A DNA stretch of 64,000 nucleotides. It comes from Gnetum montanum. Lineage: Eukaryota; Streptophyta; Gnetopsida; Gnetales; Gnetaceae. The translations under genes were made by a program, and so were the position numbers. How positions within the stretch are numbered: position 1 is the first letter of the stretch; every line of letters starts with the position of its first letter. The stretch covers positions 946,087 through 1,010,086 of the forward strand of contig MNCI01002119.1 in the NCBI GenBank assembly GCA_015680685.1, in the 5' to 3' direction. Below are positions 44,056-57,248 of the stretch, piece by piece. The notes beneath the pieces were generated by a model. That model was not told the origin of the DNA. It ran no database searches and saw nothing but the letters and a program-made list of their open reading frames with translations.

Positions 44056-44847
44056 TGACGAGCGGTTAAAGGTACCCCTATGCCCAACCATACGAATCAC
44101 GAAGCGTTCATGTGCAATTCGGTCGAATTTTGCAGATTTTATAGTCTCCAATGCACTGGTCTTCTAGGAAGTGAACCTTGCCAATGGTCGTTTGTTGTCT
44201 TCCCAATTACGCTTGTGATGCACAATGGTATGATTAAGTGTAATCAAGGCATATGATTTTTATCATTTTATGTTTTATATTTTTGATGCTTAAAGAGAGA
44301 GATGAAGTAAATTGAAAACTAATTTAATTTAACTATTTAACTAATCTCTAACTAGTTCAAACTTAAGCATCTGATCCCACTTTTCATACATGTCATGAGC
44401 CCATGTATCCATTGCTAGGTTACCAAGCACTATGCTACTAGGTGCACCAAGCAATAACGTTGCTAGGATTACCAAGTGAATACGTGTCTACGCTCGAAGC
44501 GGTCATACTTATGTACTTAATCTATTTAGCTTAATTGATTAAAGTTTAATAAACTTAATTAATTGAATATTTAATAAAAACAATGAATGCATAAATAAAA
44601 CATTTAAACTATCCAAAATGCTACAAGGTTTATCAAGAAGCTCATCTTTATTGTCGTATACACTAGTGTGGTTCAAGTACAACAATGATTGAATAAAGAT
44701 CCTTACACTCAATGACTCTTATTGAGAGCACTTGGGAAAGTATTCTAACTTTTGAATGTAAAAATTGCAAGAGTTTGGCTACTACTATGACTTGAATGGC
44801 TAAGAGCTCATATTTATAGTTTTTGTTATAAGACTGCATCGACGGGT
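44056..44847 (-). repeat. 3' LTR of element H, larger part
   Basis: Minus-strand LTR from 44,056 to the point where element G is inserted. TATAAATA (rc) at 44,811-44,818, then the start of a GC-rich box that is cut at 44,847 and continues at 58,120-58,238. No primer-binding site on the left, as expected for a 3' LTR. Confidence 0.82.
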
Positions 44848-45757
44848 GATGAGCGACAAGGTACCCCTATGTCTAACCATATGAATCATAAAGCATTTAG
44901 ACGCAATCTAGTCGAATTTCATGGACTTTACAATTTCTAGTACACTAGTCTTCTAGGAATCAAACCTTGCCCTAAGGTCATTCATTGTCTTCCCGATTAC
45001 ACTTGTGAAGCATAATGGCATGGTTAAGAGTAATCAAGGCATATCATTTTTATCATTTTATGTTTTATGTTTTTGGGTGCTTGAAGAGAGAGAGAGAGAG
45101 AGAGAGATAGAGTAATTTAATGACTAATCTAAATTAACTAACTAATTAGTCTCCAACTAATCCTAATATAAGCATCTATTTCCACTTTCTGTACATGTCC
45201 TAAACCCACGTATTCACTGCTGGGTTACCAAGCGCTATGCTACCGAGCATACCAAGCACTAATGCTATTGAGATTACCAAGCGAATACATGTCACGCTCG
45301 AAGCGGTCATACTTATATATTTAATCTGTATAGCTTATCTTGCTTAATTATCTTAATTAGGTTAGTTACTAAAAAATATTGAACAGCTAATTGAAAACAT
45401 TAAATGCATAAATGAAATATTTAATCTTTCCAAAATGCTACAAGGTTTATCAGAAAGCTCATCTTTATTGTTGCACACACTGTTGTGCTTAGGTACAACA
45501 ATGTTTAAATAAAGATCCATACACTGAATGACTCCTATTGCGAGCACTTGGCAGAAACATTCTAACTTGTAAATGTAAAAATTATAAGAGTTAAACTACT
45601 ACTATGAATTTGATTGCCATAAATGTGGCTAGTAAGTGTGTATTTATAGCTAAAAAGCGAACCCTATTTTGATGGGGCCTTGTTGATGCATCATTACATG
45701 CATCAACGAGGCGTCATTGACAAGGCCTTGTTGATGCAACCAAACCATGACTTGTCA
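44848..45757 (-). repeat. 3' LTR of element G
   Basis: 910 bp; begins TGACAAGTCATGG at 45,757, ends at 44,848. TATAAATA (rc) at 45,641-45,648; box with TTGATGGGGCCT at 45,669-45,680. A (GA)n run of about 22 bp at 45,085-45,110 is shorter in the 5' LTR (57,490-57,510). Confidence 0.88.
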
Positions 45758-45768
45758 TACCCCATGAC
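45758..45768 (-). other. Polypurine tract, element G
   Basis: Minus strand GTCATGGGGTA directly before the 3' LTR, preceded by AAGGACGAGTTTTCATTCA, which matches the equivalent stretch of D before its 3' LTR. Confidence 0.8.
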
Positions 45769-46001
45769 TGAATGAAAACTCGTCCTTGAGTTCCTTTATA
45801 AAATTGGGAAGGTACGGGATTATTGTCTAACTCTTAACAAAACAAGACAAAACAAATTGACTTGATAAAACTGAGTACCTGAGTGTACAGATCAACACAT
45901 TAGAAAAATTATGGTGTTCATGACACAAAATTGAACACCATGGCGTGACACTTTAAACTTGGACAACATGCCCTCTAATGGTGTGAGGTTGGTGGAGAAG
46001 G

Positions 46002-48859
46002 TCAAACGGTCCTAGGAGGTGGTGGCTCTTGAGGTTCTAAGCAACCTTCACTAGCTTCAAGCATGTGCAGCAGTCGAGGCGACTATGGCTATCCTGCTGC
46101 TGCTGCAACTTCTGGTGGGAGGCAGAAAGCATCCAGCAATGCCTTCATTTTCTTCTCCTTACTTCTAGGATTGTGCATCATCCATGTACCTTCGTCAATA
46201 TGGGTTGGAACAGGCACATCTTAGGAACATGGGATTGCTGGAAAGAACTCCTTTGCATTGATAAAGCAGGCAACGAATTATTTGCATTCAATGTCAAATA
46301 CTCTAACTGCATCCTTCAACTCCTGGTAATCTTTCATTCTTTTGGTCAAGTTCTTTGTAGTTGATTGTTGATCCATGAATCATGCCCTGAGAACTTTGAG
46401 TTCAGCATTTGCAGTCTCAAGCTTCTACTTGGTGTCTTTATGGTGCTTGAACTCTACCTTGTATAGAAAATACGAGTTGGCCACTTATTTTTCCAATTCT
46501 GACTATGGTTGTCTGGCAGTCAACATTGCCAGGTTCACATAGTAAAGGTTAGCCAACTCCATGTATTCTATCATCTCTTTAATCTGCAACTCCTTTAGGT
46601 GGCCCTTCACTTTGTTATAAGCATCAATCCCATCAATGATGGGTTGCCATACTTCTCTTCCTTGTTGAATTTTCTAGAGGGCTTCATTTACTTTTACCTT
46701 TGTCATCTAGATGTGTTTCTCATTTACTTCATTTTGCAAGCCAATCTAGTATCTATAGTAATTTTTAACTTTTTCAAACTTCAAAGCTTCATTTTTCTAG
46801 GTGGTGATCTCAATGGCAAACTTTTGGCATAAGGCACGAACTTCCTCCATACATAAATTTCAATTTTCTATGGTCAATTTTCTCAATTTAATATTGACCC
46901 TAGCTAGTTGCTCCTACTATTGATGAATGAATTCCTACATTTGTTCTTTTTGGGCATCAACATTGCGTAGGCAATGATTTTCTGTAGTTAGTGCCTCATT
47001 CTCCTAGCGCATCTAAACAAAGTCCTTTTGAATTGAATAGGTCTTTACTTTCGCCACAAATTGATTGAAAATGGCCATCACAAATTTCTCCTTAACTTGT
47101 TTTAGTCTTTGCTGAAGCTATCGAAAAGCTTCATCTCTAGTTATTGCTAGCTTGAGGAGTGTGGGATCAGTAAGATGAACACATAATTCGGCAACCTCTA
47201 TTGTTAAGCATTAATTCTATGTCTGAGCCGTTTCAAGTTGTCCCTCCAAGATGATGCATCTGCCTCTTACTTTCAATAGCTTCAACTGGGTTGCAGTGAT
47301 GTTATCTAGAAAATCAAAGATATCCAAAATCAGTTACCCAGTTACTATTAGTCAATCTAGCAATTCCTCATGCTGGGTTGCACTCAATCTTCCACTAATG
47401 ATGCCTACGAAAGTCTACACATCTTGAAGTGAAAATATGTCTAGTATAGATGCCGCAAGTGCATCAAGCACTTCAATGATGCAATCAACAACTACTTCAA
47501 CTATAGTTTCTTACCCTTGGTGCTACATCACTAGTATAGTGGCCCCTTCACCTTTCTCCAAATGCACTTAGAGGTGACATTCCCAAAGATTTCTAGGAAT
47601 AAATGGTATTGTGATAATAACATTATCACTTCTTGAGCATTAGGATTAAATATCATAGGAAAATGTGTTTGTTGGGCAGAGAATATTGGCCCACCCCTTT
47701 TCATCTAGCCGATTGTCCAAGCCATCTTATTAAGGTGACTCATTGCTAGTCAATACATAGATGGGTCCACACTACTTGTCCTTGTACACTGCTCTTGGTC
47801 ATACAAGAGTTGCTCTCAAATTTCGCATGAGCATTTAATGGCTATGTGGACCTCTAGCATTGTTTCTTAAGTAAGCGATGGAGGTGGTGGCTACTCCTCT
47901 CCTTTAGTTGTGGTAGGTGTCGTATCTTTCATGATTTTAGGCCATGAAGCCAAAGGAGCATATTTGATTGTGTCATTGGCATAGTAGATGATTTCTGTCC
48001 TTTTGCAAAGTTTCTAGATGAGGCATGGAAATGGCAAGGTTTTCCTTCCACATTCATTTTCCTTAAAGTGCTTTTCGATCTCTGAATAGATTAGTTGTGG
48101 ATGGTTTCAGGAAATTTCCTGCTTAGAGCAGCACATGCTTGGGCAAAAAAGGCAATCACCTTGCTAGGCCTTACTATCAAATTGAGGTGATAGGCTACTA
48201 TCTTGAAGTAGATGCGCTCTATCGATGTGAGTGCATTGAACTCCTTATGGTCGACCTTGTAACACCACTAAGTTCACTCCTTTTTGGCCTAAGGGTCACC
48301 TTGTGTTGATAGCTCTGCTAACTATGTCCCAATATCAGGCAACCCCAGTGCCTGTGCAATAGCCTTGGCCAAGTAGAACACCTAAATATCCATGATTTTT
48401 ACTGTGGACCCTAGCTTTTTGTTGTTCTAGAAGAGATATGTCTCTCCCATGTACCACTCCCCACTAGAGGTGATGATTGGCCACATGAGAGAGGTTTGCA
48501 ATTGTGTTTTGACTTCTATTGGAGCTTTTTTCTAAAAATGATCCAAAGTTCAATTCTTCGAGAACTAAGAGTTGGATCTCTCAGGGTCTGATGATGTCAA
48601 GGAAATCTTGAGTTAAAGTGACTCTAAGCCTTGGCATGGGTCTTGGTGCTTCCCCTCACTGTGGTTGCTCTATTGACACTTCTTCTTTTGGAATCTGTTA
48701 AACAAATTACACTTTGGGCTCCTCTCAAAGAGGTCACGTTGCATGGGTTTCCTCTGGTGGTTCCTAGGCTTGTTCTTGTTGGTCCTTTCCAGCTTTGGGC
48801 CATTTCTCCCTTGGTTTAGAGGGTTCTCCTTCCTGTAGGTGTTTCAATCTTGGTGCCAT
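46002..48859 (-). pseudogene. ORF3 of element G: long coiled-coil protein
   Basis: Start ATG at 48,859 (MAPRLKHLQEGEPSKPREKW), stop at 46,002, after a C-terminus ...EPQEPPPPRTV like that of D. The N-terminal module carries WYMGETYLF-stop-NNKKLG near 48,450 and FPCLI-stop-KLCKRTEII near 48,030. The C-terminal half is charged and heptad-like with many E, K, L. The span is not a multiple of three, so at least one indel is present, besides many stops. It follows integrase and the spacer, in the place of the env-like gene of Athila, but no membrane segment is seen. Confidence 0.7.
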
Positions 48860-49170
48860 TTGTAATTATAATAAGACCATGGGTTAGCAATTTGTTGTGT
48901 AACATGAAACAATTGGGATAACCTTATCTCCTTAGGATAGTTACACTTGGCTAAGTTGTGATTATGGTTGATTTAATTAATTTAATCATTAATTTATCTA
49001 TGTTTTATTATTAATAAATCATCCTAGAGGATGTTGGAAGGGTTAACTCTTAAAAAAATTGATGTTTGTATATTGTTAAATTTATTAACCCTCTAGGGAA
49101 GTTAGAAAGATTTTCAAAAACAAAAATTTCATTGAAAACCTTAAGATTTATGGCTCCCATGATAAAGAGT

Positions 49171-49425
49171 TTACCTCCAATAGCTACAGGATCAAAGAAT
49201 GGAGTGATTTGGGCAAATGGTTGGAAACTTATGGGGTCTGGAGGGTTTTAGGCTCTAAAAAATGGCAAAAACTCCCTTAGCATTATGAAGCAAGTGATAA
49301 GAATTTCAAAGTTTGCGATAGTATATATAGAGTTTTTGTGATGTGTCAATGGGGCCTCGTCAACGGCGCCCAGTCGACACGGTTGGCTATGTTGATGGGG
49401 CCTCATCAATGCAATTGTTGACCAC
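49171..49425 (-). promoter_or_regulatory. Candidate internal promoter and leader donor of ORF3, element G
   Basis: On the minus strand: GC-rich box (49,342-49,425, including TTGATGGGGCCT at plus 49,392-49,403, also in the 3' LTR U3 at 45,669-45,680), then TATATATA at 49,322-49,329, then 150 bp further the donor GGAG|GTAAACTC at 49,174. The acceptor side before the ATG reads ATAATTACAA, so the AG is lost. Confidence 0.6.
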
Positions 49426-49429
49426 CATT

Positions 49430-51080
49430 GACTTTTGTTAACTTAGTCAAAACTTGAAAATTACAAAGAGATTTTGAAAAAAATTGGGATCAAATGGAAG
49501 CCCAAACAACCATGAACATGATGAAAATGTTAGAAGAGGATGTTGAAGTTCCAAAAATTGAGAAAATTAAGAAAATGGAAAAAGAGGGTGGAAAATGAGA
49601 GATCAAGAAGCACACAGTGATTTGCATAATGGAATATGTGAAAGATAGGATTATAGCAATGTCTAAGGTAAGGGACTTAACTAACCAAACCAAGAGATAT
49701 ACAAGTGGGTCCTCCCCATAGCAGGCTCATGCCCTTGTTACCCTTGCATAACCTTAATTAAGGAGTTCGTGGGCCCCACAGTTAATTAATGGTCATGAAA
49801 AGTTAAGGACCAACAAAAAAGAATCTATCCAAGAATTCAAACACATCAAACTAAGACATAGATCATAACATAGAACCCGACCATGAGATGAGTTATTGCA
49901 GCATAGATGGATGACTAAGGAGGTGTAATGGAATCCTGAATTAAGGTCATAAGAAGTTCCTTCTGGAAGATATGTTTAAAATGATCTAAAAAGATCCATC
50001 CTTAGTCCAAACCAAAACCAGCCACTTTCAATGACTTCACATCACCACTATAAGACTGATCCACCCCCTCAAGACACAAGAGTGTTTCCACAAAACAACC
50101 ACTGTTCCATAAAGAGAAGAAAAGGGAAGTAGGAAGTGAGAAAGGGCCTTAGTTAGAGGGGACCTTCAGGCATGGGTGCATGTCTTTCTAGTCCCATAAC
50201 TAATGCTTGTAGCCTATTTATTTGTCTAAGGGGTGTGCTTTGAATTCCCATCATGTTTTTTTTTTTTTGAATTTTTAGATGGGAACCACACCATGCAAAG
50301 ACTTTATTTGACTTCCTGGAGCGGTTGAAATGGAATGGTAAGAAGTTCATGAAAAACACTCAAGCACTCAAGCAAGTAGAAGAGTATAAAGAGTATTAAG
50401 TCCCCTTAAAGTCACACCCTCTACAAACCTTTGAATCCTTCCCAATTCCAGAACTACCAAGGTCACCAATTGATTAAAAGTTTCTTTAATAGAAGGGACC
50501 TCAAATTCCCAAAACAAGGAAAACCATAAAGTTTTTTGGATGGGCAGATGATGTGGACTCACTGCCTATTCCATAAAAAATAAACTATGTCATAGTCATT
50601 AGACATCAGAATTCAATAATAGAAACCAAACATTGAAAATCACAATATTAAGCACAACCATCATTAGTAAATAGCAATAGTGGTACTCTTTCCTACAGTA
50701 ATAAAACACTTTTATTAACAAGAACGATGAAAAGTCACACTCAAATAAAACAAAACAAGGTAAGATATATAAAAAAGTGTAAAATAATCAAGAAAGGTTC
50801 AAATATACTAATAATGATGCAAAACAAAAAATGGCAAAAAATAGAAGAAATTGAAAATCAAAATTTGTAATATAAATAACTTGTAAAATCAAAAATGTGG
50901 AAAACAAAAAGTAGAAAAACTAAGAAGCCATATGGATTGTTAGCATAGATGGCCATCTCCCCCATAACTAAGTTGGAAGGAGGAGATCTAAAAAATTGAA
51001 CATGATTGTCCATCCATTAAGGTGGTAGTTGCACTGGCTTGTCTTAGTTCTAGGAAAGGTTTCACTTATTGGATGTTGAT
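49430..51080 (-). other. Element G spacer between integrase and internal promoter
   Basis: Noncoding, homologous to the spacers of A, B and H; poly-T tract at 50,255-50,268 beside GATGGGAACCACACCATGCA. Confidence 0.65.
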
Positions 51081-52160
51081 CAACTACTTTTTATTTAGGC
51101 TCCCAGGTTTGTAAATTAACATGACCTCATAAGGAAACGTTTGATCAATTATATAAGGTCCCTTCCACAATGTTTGGAACTTTGTTTTCTGGGGTACATG
51201 TGTGGGATTCCAATAGAGAACCTTATCTTCTGGTTGAAGTTTTACCTTTTGTATTCTTAGGTCATGACATTTCTTGTTAAATGCGTTGTGCATCTCATTC
51301 AAAGATAGGGCCACCAATCGATTTTCATTTAGTACATTTAGGTTGATTAGCCTTTCTCTCTGTGCTAAACTTAGCTCAAGATTCAGATCATAGGCTATTG
51401 AGAGTGTACAGAGCTTGGATTGAATTGGGAGTGTTGGAAGTTTTCCATATACTAGCTTACAGGGAGAATAGCCAATAGGAAATTTTCATGTTGAGCGATA
51501 AGCCTAGAGGGCATCATTGAGTTTTGTACTCCCATCTTTCCTATATTTGCTAATGGTCCATGTTAGGATTTTTGTGACCTCCTGGTTAGTTACCTTTGCT
51601 TGACTGTTAGCTTGGGGATGATAGGGTGTTGTTAATTTATGTTCAACCCCCAAGCATTGCATCAACTTTCGAAAAGTGGCACTTGTGAAATGAGTTTGAT
51701 TGTTAGAAATTAGTGCACATGGCACCAACATTTTGTTGTATAAATCTAGCAGCAGTGGATGATGTACAGTTAGTAATGGTTGCTACTTTTGCCCACTTTG
51801 TGTAGTAGTTAACCACTACAATGATGTATGCCTTTCAATTAGACATGGATGTGATGGGATCCATGAAGTCAATGCTCCATATGTCAAAAGGCTCAAGTGA
51901 TTGAATCCACTGTTGAGGACCTTCCATTCGTGTAGTCATCCCACCATCTCGTTGACAATGTTTACAAGATTGAACAAACTAGTGGACATCCCTGAATATT
52001 ATAGGCCAATAGTATCTTGCCATCAGGATTTTTATGGCCATTTATCTCCCTACGTAGTGGCCTCCACAAGGTCCTTCATGAGCATCCTAGAGAATGTGTA
52101 GTTGATCTTCATCAAGGACACACTAATGAATTAGGCCATTAGCGCAGACCTTGTCGAGGT
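51080..52160 (-). pseudogene. Integrase remnant, element G
   Basis: 51,504-51,731 encodes the core: ISNNQTHFTSATFRKLM, where S-D-N/G-x-x-F is expected and the catalytic aspartate reads N, then TTPYHPQANSQAKVTNQEV, where the catalytic glutamate of 'Q.E..N.E' reads K. 51,084-51,317 encodes NKKCHDLRIQKVKLQPEDKV and FQTLWKGPYIID, the GPY/F module typical of Ty3/gypsy integrases. Inactive. Confidence 0.85.
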
Positions 52161-52399
52161 GTCTATTGATTTCCATGAAGTATTTGGCCTGATGAAGAAA
52201 TTGTTGCTTCTTTCTAAAGTCAAGATCTTGTGGCATCTCCTGAGTGAGAAGGTAAATGAGGATGTCGTCATACCATTTTGTTTCTATGTGCACTTGGTCA
52301 CTTATTGCTCCTGTAAAGAGGATTTCATCTAAAAACTGATCAGAGAGTGGGCTCTCTTTCTCTTTGTTACCCCATCTTAATTAAGAGAGGTGGTCAACG

Positions 52400-52720
52400 A
52401 TCACATTCTCGATCTCTTTTCAATCTACCATCATGAGATCAAATTCTTGTAAGATCATAAGCCATCGTATGATACAAGGGCTCATTGTTAGCTTATTCAT
52501 TAGGAAGCGTATGGCATTGTGGTTTGTGTGCACAAATACTTTATAGCCAAGCACATAGTGCTTGAGCTTATTAAGAATATACACCATTGCCATTAGTTCT
52601 TTTTCAGTTGTGGTGTAATTCAACTGTGTACCCACAATGCTTCGGCTCACGCAGTGGATGTAATATGGACGTTTTTTATCATCCAACTACGTAAGCATAG
52701 CTCCTAAAGCATCATTAGAT
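52400..52720 (-). pseudogene. RNase H remnant, element G
   Basis: Open stretch of 88 codons: YYIHCVSRSIVGTQLNYTTT, then EKELMAMVYILNKLKHYVLG and VFVHTNHNAIRFL. 'Y.Y.SR.L...E.NYtttEKELLA.V.a..K.R.YL.G..v.v.TDH' is the family pattern; the aspartate of TDH reads N here. Confidence 0.85.
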
Positions 52721-53149
52721 GCATCCATCATTATGTGAAATGGTCTAGACTTGTCTAGTGCTCATGGAATTTGAGTTTCTATGAATTTTTTCTTCAGCTA
52801 TTGGAATGCATGTTCACATTCCTTGGTCCAAATGAATGGAGCATCTTTCTTCATCAGCTTGAACAATGGCTTTACAATCTTAGAGAAATTCTCTATGAAT
52901 TGCCAGTAGTAGCCAGTATGTCCAAGGAATGATCTAACATCTTTGACTATCTTTGGTTGACGTGTAATTCCTTGGATCACCCTTATCTTTTTTTGATCTA
53001 CCTTAATCCCTTCTTGTGAAATTCAATGCCCCAACACAATGCCTTCTTGGACCATAAGGTGATTTTTTTGCTAATTGAGTCACAAATTTATTTTCACACA
53101 TCTTTTTAGTACTTGCTCAAGGTGGTCCAAGGCTTATCCAAACATAGCT

Positions 53150-53650
53150 CCATGGGTGGAGAACTTGTCCATGAAGACTTCCATACCACTTTCGATTTTC
53201 TATTGAAAAATACTAAGGACTTGGCATTGAAATGTTGCATGGGCATTGCATAGACCAAATGGCATCTTACATTATGCAAAAGTCCCCTAGGGACTCATGA
53301 ATGTTGTCTTGGCTTGATCTTCTAGTGTAATTTGGATTTGTTTATAGTGACTATAACCATCCAAGAAGCTATAATAGCAATGCTTGGATATGGTTTCCAA
53401 CACTTAATCCACAAATGACAATGGAAAATGATCTTTAAACATTGCCATATTCAACAGCCTGAAGTTGATGTAGACCCACCACTTGCCACCTTTCTTTGGC
53501 ATAATTATGAGTGGGCTAACCCTCTCACTATCCATGATGGGATAGATGAACCCTTCCTTGAGGAGTTGCTCTAATTCATCCTTGACAATTTGCTTCAATT
53601 TCGGGTTCAACTACCTCTACGGCAGCCTTCTTGGCTTCATTGCTAGGTCG
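53150..53650 (-). pseudogene. Reverse transcriptase remnant, element G
   Basis: 53,404-53,610 encodes MNPKLKQIVKDELEQLLKEG, FIYPIMDSERVSPLIIMPKK and a FRLLNMAMFKDHFPLSFVD segment. FLDGYSHYKQI follows near 53,350, then VFMDKFSTHG near 53,180, in which the second active-site aspartate reads K. Typical Ty3/gypsy RT order. Confidence 0.85.
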
Positions 53651-54349
53651 GTGTAAATGTGATGTTGGCATATCCTTGGATCAATTCCTATTAGCTTAGT
53701 ATATGACCAAGCAAAGGCTATTAGCCATTTTTTAACCATCTTTAACAGCTTTTCTTTTTGTTTAGAAGTAAGTTTAGCATTGATTATGATTGGTTTACCA
53801 TTTTTTTAAAATGCATATTCCATGCTCGTTGGTAGAGTTTTTAGTTCTAGGGGCTTTTGCTTGAAGTTATCAGGGATTTCCAACTTTCCCCAATAGGTAT
53901 CGTCATCTTCATCATTAGAGAGTTAGTGATGAACTTGCTTAAGTTCATCTATGCTTTCAACATAAGCACATGTTAGGCTCTCAGTTGGTTCCATGCATAA
54001 TGTGCTACTATCTGAGTCAGTTATCAACCACTAGGTGCCCTCTTGTTTTGTGGCTACTGTGTAGAGACACCTTTAAATATCCATTTCTTGTGCACACTGA
54101 TTGCATGCTTTGATGTATGTACTTTTGATGGAACAAATATTTTGCACGCAATTGCACCTATTATTGTTGTACGTGATGCATGGAATATGCTTCTTCTCTA
54201 ACTTTTCAAATTCATTTTTTCTGGAGATTTTCAAGGAAAGGTTTCTTATGCTCATACGTGCATCAACCATGCTTAATCAAGCCCTTCCCATAATTATGGG
54301 GAAGTCACCTTTGTAGTTTTCAACCTTGATCACCAGAAAATCAGCAAGA

Positions 54350-54570
54350 TAGAACCACCCCACTTATTGTGGTTACAATGTCCTCCACTAATCCCAAAGG
54401 AATAGTGATTGATTGATATGCTAATTCTAGATAGATGTTGCTCTTCTTAAGAGGTGCTAGGTTCCAGGCCTTATACATGTCATGGAAGATGAGATTAACA
54501 CTAGAACCAGAGTTAAGAAGAGCCTTGCATGGCTCATGTTTAGTGATCTATAGGTAAATGAGTGAACTTC
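54350..54570 (-). pseudogene. Aspartic protease remnant, element G
   Basis: Minus-strand CKALLNSGSSVNLIFHDMYKA, with N-S-G in place of D-[ST]-G, then AYQSITIPLGLVEDIVTTI. It lies between gag and RT; the acidic linker 53,850-53,990 separates it from RT. Confidence 0.7.
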
Positions 54571-54699
54571 CTAGGTCAGAGATCTTTTCGTAGGAAGGTT
54601 GCTAGCCTTGATCCAATTGGAAACAACATGAATTAGCATCACAGTGTAGATTCAAGGTGACATTTGGTTTGAAGGGCACTTAAAGGTATTTGATGCAGA

Positions 54700-57097
54700 T
54701 GATGAGGGTACTAGAGATGTAGAGCAATTAGCCATACTAGGTTGTGAGGGTCAGAGAGAACTATTGGGTTGTAAGAAGGATCTTTTTTTGGATCGATTAT
54801 TCAAACCACTCAGCTAGAAAGCTAGTTGTATGTACAGCCCTCATAGCATTTTGTACTGCAACTATGGAGGAATCTCATTCTACATGGATGGAGTAGGAGG
54901 TAACTGGATTGAGCGCGAATGTGTGTGTGTAGACAGATGTAGAGGATGGTATAGATATGGGTTTTCTCCTCATGTAGATGGTGAATATTTTTGGTGGTAC
55001 TCTAGAGGGTAATAGTGATGCTGAAATGAGGTATGACTTGCAGAACTTCTTGAAGAAACAGGTTGTTGAACATAGTACCTGTATGGATTTGGTTGCCTAT
55101 AAGGGTACTGTTGCTTTGTTGGCGGCATTCTCCACAATTGTGGTTGATGCCACTATTGGTATTGCTCATATGGTTGTGGTGGAGCTCCACTTGGGTAGTA
55201 AGCTTATTATTGCTAATGGAATTGCCTTAGATTGCCTTGAGGATAAGGCAATTGCATGGGTGATTGCCTACACACTAGTCAAGGATTCAATGTGTACACC
55301 CCAAACTCTTATAAGTGTGACACCATAGGTCAACATCCCTTTGGATGTTCATATTGATAAATGCAACAACTGGTTTTATCATCAAGGTCACTTTCCACAA
55401 CTTCCTCTAAGATGATAGCTTTGCCCTTACCTCTTTGGTAGGCATGTTCAGCTTCTTTTCCCCTCCTACGATTACGATCACTATTTTGCTCTTTGGATTC
55501 TTTAGTAATCTTCATAGTAGTTTGGCATTTTTCATCCAAAGAGTCCCATAATTTATCAACCTTTGCTAAAATATTAAAAATAGATTTTTGGATGGGCAAG
55601 ATTTTCTTGTTCACTACTTCATTGAGTGGTGACTTGTCCTCATCACAAAATTGAACCTCCTATTTCTTGATGGAAGGATCCTTATTATACTCTTCTACAC
55701 TTTCCCTTTTTTACAAATCACCTTCTTCTTTTCTACCTACTCTATCAGCCTTTGGATCTAATGAGCTCTCAATTTAGAGAATCTCCCTTAGCATACACCC
55801 CAAGAGTTCTTCTAGTTTTTGCTCTGAGCCCATCTATGATGTGGCAAAGTTGTTCCCTCTAAGAATAACCATGGCTAGGTCATTGGTGTAAGAGTGAATA
55901 GTATCTATCCATGGTGGAATCCAAGGGTTCATGTGTTCCCTATTTCCATTCTTAGATTTTCCTTTTCAGATTAGACACTATAGAGTATGTTTGATATTTT
56001 TCATTAAATAGCTCTAACATGGTACTCCATCAGTGAATGGATTCTAGTTCCAAGGACTTGTACCAACTCTCAACTTCCTTAATGAATATCCTGGGGAAAA
56101 GTTTGAGTTTATGCTAGTCATTTTCAATGTTCTGTAAGGCATAGGCATCGTGGAAAGCTTGTAGATGATTCTACAAAGTATAATTGTATCCCCCATCAAA
56201 TCATGGGATATTATTCATGTCTAAGTGCTTGATTTGACTATCTTTCATATGCTTGGTTGTGATCTTTATTGCCTTTGCAATGTTGAGCATGCTTCGAGTT
56301 GCCAATAGAGGTTCATCATCATGATTATATTGATGACATCGATGATGGTTTCTATCACCTCTACGTTCTTCATGGCTTTGATGGTCATTATTATTTTGTT
56401 GATCACCTTCATCGTGATTATTTTGATGGTGGATTTTATGAGAACTAGAATCAAAAGAGAAATGTTTGGAATCAGATGAAGAGGAAGGTGAATTGCCATC
56501 ACCATCATGGTGTTCACCACCACCTCTTCGTTCATTATGACCACCATCTTTAGATCCTTTGCCATTATGAGGTTTACCTAAGTCCCTACCTTGACTGTCA
56601 CTTTTTCCCAAACCTGGTCTATGAATAGTGGATCATAGGTTCAAGGTCACACCCTCATTACCAACAACAAGGGATGGAGAATCTTCATGTTAAGAACCTT
56701 CAAAGGGAGGATCCTCATTGTCATCTTGATTTAGGAGGAACAAGGGATTAGTGAAATGTTTCCCCTTCATAAACTCATGGTGCTTTGCCTAGTGTTAATC
56801 TCGCTTGCATTGTGTTTTAGTGGGATGGTAGTCTCAAGTGGCATGATCATTCATAACATATTCCTTGTGAAGATTTGAGATGTGCAACTTTTTAAGGATT
56901 TGAAGTAGCATCCTGGGCATAGATCAATTAGGGGGCAATACGATGTTACCCTCCATGTCACACCATTGGAGCTATTCATCCTGATGTAGGATGAAGGTGA
57001 AGTTTGATACATACTCATCTGGATGAGTATATACCACTTTGCACTCTTGTGGAACCGACGGTTTGACATCTTCACGCCTATGAGACGAAGAAGACAT
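54700..57097 (-). pseudogene. Gag of element G
   Basis: ATG at 57,097, about 130 bp after the primer-binding site: MSSSSHRREDVKPS... The middle is S/H/D-rich (56,201-56,611). A capsid-like region at 55,750-56,050 contains DRYYSLLHQ and HGYS.REQLCHIIDGLRAKT, which resembles the 'W.RYK.LLR.CPHHG....L...F..GL...TR' segment of Athila gag. The C-terminal 55,330-55,614 is charged, ending CCIYQYEHPKGC, a damaged zinc knuckle. Then comes a P/Q/G-rich tail. Several stops and shifts. Confidence 0.75.
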
Positions 57098-57229
57098 TTT
57101 GCAAAACAAATAAAATTATTAGTGTGCTTAGTAGTTATATGTTGTGTGAAAGTGATGTTGACCTTAAGTTTGTCAAACGATATAAATAATATTCACTAAT
57201 CCTAGATAGTGCATGTTCAACAAACAAAG

Positions 57230-57247
57230 TCCTTGGCAACAATGCCA
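57230..57247 (-). other. Primer-binding site, element G
   Basis: Minus strand TGGCATTGTTGCCAAGGA: a decayed tRNA-Asp complement with changes of the C-to-T and G-to-A kind. Confidence 0.8.
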
Positions 57248-57248
57248 A

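Noticed and set aside
46065-46364. Plus-strand frames of about 100 codons with W and C runs over ORF3 of G and H (also 59,628-59,996)
   Set aside because: Antisense to the coiled-coil ORF3; no independent support.
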